From the NCBI GenBank assembly GCA_043777755.1, contig JAYWHK010000269.1, positions 1-19,810 of the forward strand: a stretch of DNA of 19,810 nucleotides, written 5' to 3'. The first letter of the stretch is position 1, and each line of letters opens with the position of its first letter. This document shows positions 14,847 through 19,810 of the stretch, piece after piece. The notes below the pieces were generated by a model, which did no database searches, was not told the origin of the DNA, and saw only the letters and a list, made by a program, of their open reading frames with translations. A program made the position numbers and the translations under genes. This stretch comes from CANHEE01 sp043777755. GTDB lineage: Bacteria > Bacteroidota > Bacteroidia > Chitinophagales > Saprospiraceae.

Positions 14847-15593
14847 CTAATCCTTGTATGCTTTTTCTAATGCGCCTAAGAAAATACTTGGATCTTGTGC
14901 GCCCGAAACGGCATATTTCCTATTGATAACGAAAAAAGGAACACTATTGACTCCCAATTGCGTAGCTTCTTCAATTTCTTGATTCACTTCTTTGGCGTAT
15001 AAATCACTTTTGAGCATATTTTCTACTTCGGTTTTTTCCAAACCAAGTGTTATGGCAATATCCAATAAAACAGCATGGTTTGCTATGTCTTTCCCATCAG
15101 TAAAATGCGCAATAAACAAGGCTTCTTTTGCAGCCGTTTTCTTGCCATATTTTGCAGCTAAATGTGTCAAGCGATGTGCATCAAAAGAATTGGCTACGAT
15201 AGCTTTATCGAAGTCTAATTTCAAACCAACTTCGGCTGCAATGTTCGTTACGTTGTCAAACATTCCTTTGACTTGCTCCAAACTCATGCCTTTTTTTTGT
15301 GCTAAAAAAGTGGTATAATTTTTAGCATCGCCAGCCGTTACATTAGGGTCGAGTTGGAAACTTCTCCAACGAACTTCGACATTTTCTTTGTGTTCAAATT
15401 GCGACAAAGCGGTTTCAAATTTCTTTTTACCAATGTAACAAAAAGGACACATCACGTCACTCCAAACTTCTACTATCATTTTATTTTTATGATTTATGGT
15501 ATCTAATTTCTTATTGAGTTCTAAAACATCTATTTGTGAAAATAGTTGTAAAGTGCTGAGGAGAAAAAAGAAAGTTAGAAGGTGTTTTTGCAT
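14847..15593 (-). CDS. DsbA-family (FrnE-like) thiol oxidoreductase with N-terminal signal peptide
   Basis: The 248-residue protein has the thioredoxin-fold layout of the FrnE branch of DsbA: MIVEVWSDVMCPFCYIGKKKFE with active site C49-P-F-C52, the helical insertion (HRLTHLAAKYGK, HFTDGKDIANHAVLLDIA) and the cis-proline region VNSVPFFVINRKYAVSGAQ, where the GAQ end is typical of FrnE. FrnE proteins are normally cytoplasmic and begin near the MIVEVW methionine. Here an in-frame ATG 38 codons earlier adds a signal peptide (LLTFFFLLSTLQLFSQ), which would send it to the periplasm. Translation from Met39 would give an ordinary cytoplasmic protein. The partner or substrate is unknown; no dsbB-like gene is nearby. 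Confidence 0.88.
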   Translation of the reverse strand: MQKHLLTFFFLLSTLQLFSQIDVLELNKKLDTINHKNKMIVEVWSDVMCPFCYIGKKKFETALSQFEHKENVEVRWRSFQLDPNVTAGDAKNYTTFLAQKKGMSLEQVKGMFDNVTNIAAEVGLKLDFDKAIVANSFDAHRLTHLAAKYGKKTAAKEALFIAHFTDGKDIANHAVLLDIAITLGLEKTEVENMLKSDLYAKEVNQEIEEATQLGVNSVPFFVINRKYAVSGAQDPSIFLGALEKAYKD

Positions 15594-15615
15594 TTTTGAT
15601 AGTGTTTTATAGTTA

Positions 15616-15858
15616 CAGCCGTTTATTTTGTAAGCGATTGTCTATCAGTATTTTATAAAATAAAAACTAAGCGGTAGCAAAGATTTTAATTTCCTCTTTT
15701 AAATCCAAATCGGCAATAACGCCAAGTAAATGATTTGCTAAATCTGACTTTTGAAAACGGTATTGTTCTATTGCCAAATTGCTCGGTGCTTCTACGTTTT
15801 GGTGCATCGCAATCAACGAATTAATCCTTTCGATTTTGTCGAAAAGCTCAAAAATGTA
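15616..15858 (-). repeat. Left copy of a duplicated segment (terminator plus small gene)
   Basis: This stretch is nearly the same as 17319-17570. The best-kept part runs from ATTTTATAAAATAAAAACTA to the codon for Tyr-Ile-Phe of the small gene, with only scattered substitutions. Ahead of it ACAGCCG, followed by a diverged spacer and AAGCG, is a decayed form of the hairpin at 17319-17346. Confidence 0.85.
15667..15858 (-). pseudogene. Decapitated copy of the small gene at 17371-17583
   Basis: The frame reads YIFELFDKIERINSLIAMHQ and continues to the end KEEIKIFATA, almost the same as the intact 70-residue protein. The first seven codons are replaced by unrelated sequence (YTNKAA) and an in-frame TGA lies at 15877-15879, with no ATG, GTG or TTG between. 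Differences within the shared part are few and mostly silent, so the duplication is recent or has been kept similar by gene conversion. It stands directly behind the HEPN/106-aa pair on the same strand. Confidence 0.8.
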
Positions 15859-15887
15859 TGCTGCCTTGTTTGTATATCATTTTAGCG

Positions 15888-16208
15888 TTACGCAGCAGCC
15901 ATAGCCATAAAGGAATTTTCTTCTACACAATGTACAACATCATCCTTATCTAAAATCTTTATGATGAAAATATTTCTTCTCGTTTCTTTACTCATTGTGT
16001 CGAACATGATAGGAGTAAGTATATGTAAAGCATCGCCACATGACATAGTTTCGAACCAATCGGCATAAACTTCAATATTATACATAGGTCGCCACGCTTC
16101 GAAAGGCATAAGATACGCCTCTTGAAGTGGATAACCCCTTTTTGCACTTTCTTCTCTAAAAAAATACAATTCTTTTTTTATGCTGTCTTCTAATTGTTTT
16201 CTATCCAT
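15888..16208 (-). CDS. Hypothetical protein encoded behind and overlapping a HEPN gene
   Basis: A 106-residue protein I do not recognise. It has a charged helical start (MDRKQLEDSIKKELYFFREESAKRGYP), an aromatic middle (FEAWRPMYNIEVYADWFETM), and an end with DKDDVVHCVEENSFMAMAAA. No signal peptide, membrane segment or nucleotidyltransferase motif (GSxxxG...DxD) is visible, so it is not a standard MNT antitoxin. Its ATG lies inside the last codons of the HEPN gene (19-base overlap), which indicates coupled translation and a joint function. It may be an atypical partner or neutraliser of the HEPN protein; that is inference from the overlap. Confidence 0.65.
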   Translation of the reverse strand: MDRKQLEDSIKKELYFFREESAKRGYPLQEAYLMPFEAWRPMYNIEVYADWFETMSCGDALHILTPIMFDTMSKETRRNIFIIKILDKDDVVHCVEENSFMAMAAA

Positions 16209-16648
16209 TGTAATAAACCTTTTGTTGGTTCGGTTAAGAAATTAATAATAGTTGTTACATCACTTGCTTCAATATGTCCTTGTTTATATCGAACGCCTTC
16301 GTTCCAACTCTTTTGAAAAAGGAGTGACCAATTTTCTTTAAAATAAATATTATCTTCTTGTTCTACTTCTAACTTTCTATTCAAACCACATAAATTGAGC
16401 AAAACAAAAAAATCATGCGTTTTTACACTTTCTCTAAATCTCCCTAAACTCCCTTTACTATGTGTAGTTGGATTGTCTGAAAACAAGTCATCAATATCTA
16501 AATGAGTACAAATTTTTGCTTTCAAAGTAAGTTCAATCGCATAACCCGCTAAATAGAATGCTCCTTCATATCTGCTATTTGCAAGTAATATCTTCGCATC
16601 TTCTAATCGGGCAGTTGCCAATTCCTTAATTTCTAGTGTGCTATTCAT
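16190..16648 (-). CDS. HEPN domain protein
   Basis: A 152-residue helical protein of the HEPN type. The region LATARLEDAKILLANSRYEGAFYLAGYAIELTLKAKI is the classic first two helices ('Ax..YLAGYAVEhxLKA'), and a long Asn-rich loop separates it from the C-terminal helices (ASDVTTIINFLTEPTKGLLQWIE). HEPN proteins are RNases or RNA/nucleotide-binding partners in toxin-antitoxin and defence modules. The catalytic Rx4-6H motif is not obvious, so this could be a non-catalytic member. The ATG at 16648 is 32 bases after a consensus promoter. An overlapping 106-residue gene follows. Confidence 0.85.
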   Translation of the reverse strand: MNSTLEIKELATARLEDAKILLANSRYEGAFYLAGYAIELTLKAKICTHLDIDDLFSDNPTTHSKGSLGRFRESVKTHDFFVLLNLCGLNRKLEVEQEDNIYFKENWSLLFQKSWNEGVRYKQGHIEASDVTTIINFLTEPTKGLLQWIENN

Positions 16649-16680
16649 TAACGTTATTTTTTGCTAATAAGTTCTATGAG

Positions 16681-16710
16681 CAAAGGTAAAAGTTTTTTTG
16701 AAAAAATCAA
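16681..16710 (-). promoter_or_regulatory. Promoter of the HEPN operon
   Basis: On the minus strand TTTTG (its TTG at 16710-16708), 19 bases, then TACCTTTG (16688-16681): a full match to the Bacteroidota promoter pattern. The ATG is 32 bases further on. Confidence 0.65.
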
Positions 16711-16766
16711 AATTGAGGTTTATTATAGAGTTGGATTTAGATTAGCAAAACAAATATCTCGTTGTT

Positions 16767-16979
16767 TCATTCTGCGGTAAGTTTTGCGTAATCTTCGATA
16801 CCCTCCTCGACCATAGACAACATTTCAGCGTCTTGTGAGGCACGACGAAATCCTTCGGTGATACTTTCTTTGTATCGCACTTTTTGCTCAACTTCTTCTA
16901 CTTTGACATAATTCAATGTCTTGATAAAATCTAAAAAGGTAGCCAAATATTGCTCCTCTACATTTATTCTTAATTCCAT
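16767..16979 (-). CDS. Orphan antitoxin-like small protein
   Basis: A 70-residue acidic protein. The first half, MELRINVEEQYLATFLDFIKTLNYVKVEEVE, has the strand-helix pattern ('Lxi.E...xFLeFLKxLdyVki') of small Bacteroidota antitoxins encoded ahead of RelE/ParE toxins. The second half (ESITEGFRRASQDAEML) is a helix that would wrap a toxin. No toxin gene follows: the next 118 bases are empty and lead to the HEPN promoter. It may be a leftover of a lost pair, or act in trans. It has a good promoter. Confidence 0.6.
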   Translation of the reverse strand: MELRINVEEQYLATFLDFIKTLNYVKVEEVEQKVRYKESITEGFRRASQDAEMLSMVEEGIEDYAKLTAE

Positions 16980-16996
16980 GATGTTGGATTTTAAAG

Positions 16997-17027
16997 CAAA
17001 AATAAGCGTTTTTTTTCAAAAAATCAA
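16997..17027 (-). promoter_or_regulatory. Promoter of the antitoxin-like gene
   Basis: On the minus strand TTG (17027-17025), 20 bases, then TATTTTTG (17004-16997), an exact TAnnTTTG box. The ATG is 17 bases downstream of the box. Confidence 0.55.
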
Positions 17028-17082
17028 ATTATTTTTACTGAATAGGAACTAATTTAGTTGTAATTCTGTTTAACATATATCT

Positions 17083-17309
17083 ATTTAAGACGTTAGTTGA
17101 TGCAGACTTAGGCACAATTTTGGGATTAGTTTTTAGTTCTATTTTTCTAATTTTTGTAAACTGTTGTAAAAATATTTTTTCTAACAAACAAAATAAAAAG
17201 GAGGTCAATATGAAAAAAATAATCAAAATTTGTCAATATTAGTATCACTTTGTGATTTTGCTTTCGCAATTGGAACAAATCTAATCTCTAATAGCCTAAC
17301 GTCTTAAAT
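17083..17309. repeat. 14-bp inverted repeat enclosing about 200 bases
   Basis: ATTTAAGACGTTAG (17083-17096) and CTAACGTCTTAAAT (17296-17309) are exact reverse complements. The enclosed 199 bases contain the SD-led mini-ORF and no complete gene. The arms could be the ends of a small non-autonomous element. Confidence 0.5.
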
Positions 17310-17318
17310 GGATTAAAA

Positions 17319-17346
17319 ACAGCCGCCCATTTTCACAAGCGGCTGT
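17319..17346 (-). terminator. Terminator of the ileS-nucleotidyltransferase-small gene unit
   Basis: On the minus strand ACAGCCGC (17346-17339), a 12-base loop and GCGGCTGT (17326-17319) are followed by TTTTTAATC. It sits 25 bases behind the small gene. A decayed copy lies at 15616. Confidence 0.7.
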
Positions 17347-17570
17347 ATATCAATATTTTATAAATAAAAACTAAGCGGTAGCAAAGATTTTAATTTCCTC
17401 TTTTAAATCCAAATCGGCAATAACACCAAGTAAATGATTTGCCAAATCTGACTTTTGAAAACGGTATTGTTCTATTGCTAAATTGCTCGGTGCTTCTACG
17501 TTTTGGTGCATCGCAATCAACGAATTAATCCTTTCGATTTTGTCTAAAAGGTCAAAGATGTATTCTTTTT
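17319..17570 (-). repeat. Right copy of the duplicated segment
   Basis: The intact counterpart of 15616-15858: terminator hairpin, ATTTTATAAATAAAAACTA and nearly the whole small gene. It differs from the left copy at a handful of positions. Confidence 0.85.
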
Positions 17571-17583
17571 GTTCTACAATCAT
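17371..17583 (-). CDS. Small protein coupled to a nucleotidyltransferase
   Basis: A 70-residue helical protein (MIVEQKEYIFDLLDKIERIN to KIFATA). Its ATG overlaps the TGA of the nucleotidyltransferase gene as ATGA (17583-17580), so translation is coupled; a longer reading from 17634 would overlap that gene by 55 bases and has no support. Two helices are predicted from the hydrophobic pattern (YIFDLLDKIERINSLIAMH and SDLANHLLGVIADLDLKEEI), linked by NVEAPSNLAIEQYRFQK. I do not recognise a family. Small partners of this size next to minimal nucleotidyltransferases are usually antitoxin/toxin halves or HEPN-like substrates. A start-less copy lies behind the HEPN pair at 15667-15858. Confidence 0.75.
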   Translation of the reverse strand: MIVEQKEYIFDLLDKIERINSLIAMHQNVEAPSNLAIEQYRFQKSDLANHLLGVIADLDLKEEIKIFATA

Positions 17584-18032
17584 GATGATAAAATTTCTAA
17601 AAAGCCTTTGTGCTGTTTTAAGCGGCTTTTCCAATTACGAGAATAATTATATCTATATTCGATAGTATCTGATACTGTAATAAAATGCTTTTGATGCTTT
17701 TCAGGATATACTGCAATGAACTGACAATCAATTGTTTTTCTATTACGATAAAACGAAGAAAACAATGCTTCATGTTGCAAATATAAAGAAAAATCTACAA
17801 AAAACAAAATATCAATATCATTAGGAAATTCTTTTTTTGAAATAAAACTGCCATTTATCCAAATTTTTTCAAAAAAAACATCATTTTCTTTGAATATTTT
17901 AAGAAAATTCAGCAATTCCAAATAGAGGTCTGCTCTTTGTTGATTAAACAAAAAGGTTTTCTCCAAAGTTTCCCAATCGCAAGAGATTTCATTATAAGGA
18001 GTTAAAAATCCATTTTTATCAAATGTTATCAT
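17580..18032 (-). CDS. Minimal nucleotidyltransferase (DUF6932-like)
   Basis: A 150-residue protein with the nucleotidyltransferase core: WINGSFISKKEFPNDIDILFFVDF holds G61-S62 and the metal-binding pair D72-x-D74, and TIDCQFIAV provides a third Asp at 102. The N-terminus (FDKNGFLTPYNEISCDWETLEKTF) matches the opening of DUF6932 proteins ('F...G.LPpG.h..t..e....f'). Such MNT-like enzymes act as antitoxins or modifiers (AMPylation of HEPN or tRNA) in small two-gene modules. It begins at 18032, the base directly after the ileS stop on the minus strand, with no space for its own promoter, so it is read through from ileS. It is coupled by ATGA to the next small gene. Confidence 0.8.
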   Translation of the reverse strand: MITFDKNGFLTPYNEISCDWETLEKTFLFNQQRADLYLELLNFLKIFKENDVFFEKIWINGSFISKKEFPNDIDILFFVDFSLYLQHEALFSSFYRNRKTIDCQFIAVYPEKHQKHFITVSDTIEYRYNYSRNWKSRLKQHKGFLEILSS

Positions 18033-19810
18033 CTATACTTTTTCTACCTTGACTTGTATTTTCAACTCCTCCGTCATTTCCACCACATCACCTTCCACAT
18101 TATCTGCCAAGGTTAGGCTTTCTGCCAAGACTTCATCAGCGATAAATGTTTTGAAATCGGTAGCGGCACGAGTGACAAAAGCGTGGTTTTCTATCACGAC
18201 ATTGATTTTGTCTGTGATGTCAAAACCTTTGTCTTTGCGGAGGTTTTGTATGCGATTGACCAACTCTCGTGCTACACCTTCGGCTACGAGTTCATCATTC
18301 AACGTTATATCCAACGCTACAATCAGCGCACCGTCATTCGCTACCAACCAACCAGGTATGTCTTCGCTGATGATGTCAAAATCAGTAGCCGTCAAATTGT
18401 ACGTTTTTTCGCCAACAACGATGCTATAACTATTTGATTTTTCGATAGTTATGATGTCTTCGTTAGCGAGTGCTTCGATAGCGGCAGCGACTGTTTTCAT
18501 GTCTTTGCCCAAACGTGCGCCAAGGGTCTGACCCGCTTCGTCTTTTGCTTTGAAGTTCGCTTTTGCCCGTTTTTTGACCACATTGCTTGTATCTGTGATA
18601 AATTCGATGTGTTTGATGTTGGTTTCTGCCAAAATCAGGTCTTTTACACCTTCGATTTGTGCCACAAAATTTTCATTAACAACAGGTAACATAACCTTAC
18701 TCAACGGCTGACGTACTCTGATACTTTGCCCTTTGCGAAGGCTCAAAATCAACGATGAAATGCGCTGTGCGTAGTCCATACGTTGTTCTAATTCCAAGTC
18801 AATTGCTGCGTGACTGACTTTTGGAAAAAATGATAAATGTACACTTTCGTAAGGGTCTTGTTTGGTAATTGTATTCAAATTACGGTACAACCAATCGCTG
18901 AAAAATGGTGCAATCGGTGACATCAATTTTGATACCGTTTCCATACAAGTATAGAGTGTTTGGTAAGCCGACAACTTATCAGCCCCACCCGACCTCCCCA
19001 AAGGGGAGGAGAACGTAGCGGCTCCCTCTACGGAAGTCTCCCCTTCGGGGAGATTTAGAGGGGCTGCTTTCCAAAAACGCCTACGGCTTTGTCTCACATA
19101 CCAGTTTGATAATTCTGCATCTACAAATTTTTCAATCAAACGAGCTGCGCTAGTTGGCTCATAATCAGCGTATTGTGCATTTACTTCTTTTACTAATGAA
19201 TTGAGCTTAGACAAAATCCAACGGTCAATTTCAAGACGATTTTCTAAGTCAATATTTTTTTCTTTGTAAGAAAAACCATCAACATTGGCGTACATCGCAA
19301 AGAAATTGTAAGTATTGTAAAGCGTTCCGAAAAACTTGTTACGGACTTCTTCCATGCCAGGCGAATTTTCTTTGACAACTTCTGTTGCTTGGTCAAAACC
19401 TGTTTTTGCATCATAAGCTCTAATTCTTTCGCCTGTTTCTTTGTTATAAACATCTTTAATCCAAGAAAACCTAAGATTGTCCCAAGGCTGCGAGTTAGAA
19501 ACCATGTACCAACGAACATTGTCCGCCCCATACATAGGGATAGCCACAAATGGATCAACTGCATTTCCCTTGCTTTTTGACATTTTTTGACCATCTTGTG
19601 CCAATACCAAACCTGTTGAAACCACGTTTTTGAAGGCGATACTATCCTCTACCATTACCGAAATAGCGTGTAAAGTATAAAACCAACCACGAGTTTGATC
19701 TACTCCTTCACTGATGTAATCCGCAGGATATGACATTTTCCACTTCTCTTGATTTTCCATTGGATAATGCCATTGTGCAAACGGCATCGCTCCACTATCA
19801 AACCAAACAT
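18033..19810 (-). CDS. ileS: Isoleucyl-tRNA synthetase, C-terminal part (N-terminus outside window)
   Basis: Class I synthetase charging tRNA-Ile with isoleucine. The frame runs off the window at 19810; the first codons read VWFDSGAMPFAQW, the conserved WFDSG block, so roughly the first half (HIGH motif, editing domain) is missing here. About 590 residues remain: SEGVDQTRGWFYTLHAISV, KMSKSKGN near 19570 (ATP-binding KMSKS), NKFFGTLYNTYNFFAMYAN, the anticodon-binding helices (LSNWYVRQSRRRFWK, LMSPIAPFFSDWLYRNL) and the C-terminal DUF5915-like domain, ending in EKV. Between RRRFWK and DKLSAYQTLY there is a stretch of 29 residues (from AAPLNLPEGE to GRSGGA) where relatives have about 5. It is encoded by a palindromic repeat (18981-19065). 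The gene otherwise looks intact. A nucleotidyltransferase gene abuts its stop. Confidence 0.97.
   Translation of the reverse strand, partial: VWFDSGAMPFAQWHYPMENQEKWKMSYPADYISEGVDQTRGWFYTLHAISVMVEDSIAFKNVVSTGLVLAQDGQKMSKSKGNAVDPFVAIPMYGADNVRWYMVSNSQPWDNLRFSWIKDVYNKETGERIRAYDAKTGFDQATEVVKENSPGMEEVRNKFFGTLYNTYNFFAMYANVDGFSYKEKNIDLENRLEIDRWILSKLNSLVKEVNAQYADYEPTSAARLIEKFVDAELSNWYVRQSRRRFWKAAPLNLPEGETSVEGAATFSSPLGRSGGADKLSAYQTLYTCMETVSKLMSPIAPFFSDWLYRNLNTITKQDPYESVHLSFFPKVSHAAIDLELEQRMDYAQRISSLILSLRKGQSIRVRQPLSKVMLPVVNENFVAQIEGVKDLILAETNIKHIEFITDTSNVVKKRAKANFKAKDEAGQTLGARLGKDMKTVAAAIEALANEDIITIEKSNSYSIVVGEKTYNLTATDFDIISEDIPGWLVANDGALIVALDITLNDELVAEGVARELVNRIQNLRKDKGFDITDKINVVIENHAFVTRAATDFKTFIADEVLAESLTLADNVEGDVVEMTEELKIQVKVEKV
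18981..19065. repeat. Palindromic repeat element inserted in frame in ileS
   Basis: 85 bases with an outer stem AGCCCC/GGGGCT (18981-18986 / 19060-19065) and three inner hairpins: CCTCCCC-AAA-GGGGAGG (18993-19009), CGTAG/CTACG (19014-19018 / 19028-19032) and CTCCCC-TTC-GGGGAG (19038-19052). The whole can be drawn as a cloverleaf. Its GC content is far above the surrounding gene. The minus strand CCCCTCTAAATCTCCCC is, from memory, a common dispersed repeat of Bacteroidota, normally intergenic. Here it is translated without a stop. Confidence 0.88.

Larger units (their letters stand above)
16980..17370. other. Gene-poor stretch with promoter, inverted repeat, SD-led mini-ORF and terminator
   Basis: 391 bases between the antitoxin-like gene and the small coupled gene. 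From left to right it holds the antitoxin promoter (16997-17027), an inverted repeat (17083-17096 and 17296-17309), a plus-strand open frame rich in hydrophobic residues (17050-17242, without ATG until 17210), an AAGGAGG followed by a 10-codon ORF (17201-17242), and the terminator at 17319-17346. It looks like the debris of a lost gene. Confidence 0.5.

Noticed and set aside
17035..17226. 63-residue minus-strand frame upstream of the antitoxin-like gene
   Set aside because: Covers the antitoxin promoter side and part of the inverted repeat; the sequence is just AT-rich hydrophobic/Lys codons with no supporting signal.
17083..17309. Inverted repeat with GCCTAAC considered as an integron attC site
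   Set aside because: The left arm does not give a GTTRRRY core site and the enclosed sequence is too long and unpaired.
18981..19065. Cloverleaf considered as a tRNA gene
   Set aside because: No tRNA-type D or T-loop consensus (GGTTCGAAT), wrong stem lengths, and it lies within a translated frame.

Overview
The window is AT-rich DNA from a member of the Bacteroidota, most likely a free-living gliding or T9SS-type lineage. Several things point there: near-absence of Shine-Dalgarno sites, promoters of the TTG-N19/20-TAnnTTTG type upstream of several genes, a lamin-tail-domain surface protein, an eno-ftsB (DivIC) pair, a large M3 oligopeptidase, and a palindromic repeat of a type I associate with this phylum. 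Only about half of the window is housekeeping; the rest is accessory DNA with broken genes, duplications and small-gene modules.

Layout. 1-292: 3' remnant of a DNA-binding regulator. 361-3783 (minus): a large secreted lamin-tail (LTD) protein whose reading frame changes at an A-AAA-AAG heptamer, followed by an overlapping lipoprotein gene; together they look like an exported effector and its partner. 3840-4040: two tandem repeat units that also look like terminators. 4042-4815 (minus): a Tat-exported protein that resembles DUF3800 but has lost its acidic residues. 4857-5237: a 5'-truncated gene. 5396-6852: a Rpn-type PD-(D/E)XK nuclease gene flanked by direct repeats. 6870-9077 (minus): a DUF58 protein and MazG. 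9169-9265: a nested palindrome. 9318-11015 (minus): an M3 oligoendopeptidase, divergent from a plus-strand pair at 11127-12834 (SAM hydroxide adenosyltransferase and a zinc deacylase). 13002-14659 (plus): enolase and the FtsB/DivIC-like divisome protein. 14763-14820: a perfect 27-bp hairpin between convergent genes. 14847-15593 (minus): a FrnE-like DsbA protein with an added signal peptide.

15616-18032 (minus) is a small-gene island: a HEPN protein with an overlapping 106-aa partner, a decapitated copy of a small gene, an orphan antitoxin-like gene, debris, then an intact small gene coupled by ATGA to a minimal nucleotidyltransferase. The nucleotidyltransferase abuts the 3' end of ileS (18033-19810, N-terminus outside the window). 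The ileS reading frame contains an 85-bp multi-hairpin palindromic repeat translated in frame.

The items most worth a second look are the in-frame repeat in ileS, the putative frameshift and effector/immunity-like pair at the left end, the HEPN/nucleotidyltransferase island with its duplicated small gene, and the exported DUF3800-like pseudoenzyme. All assignments come from reading the sequence and recalling families; no database search was run.
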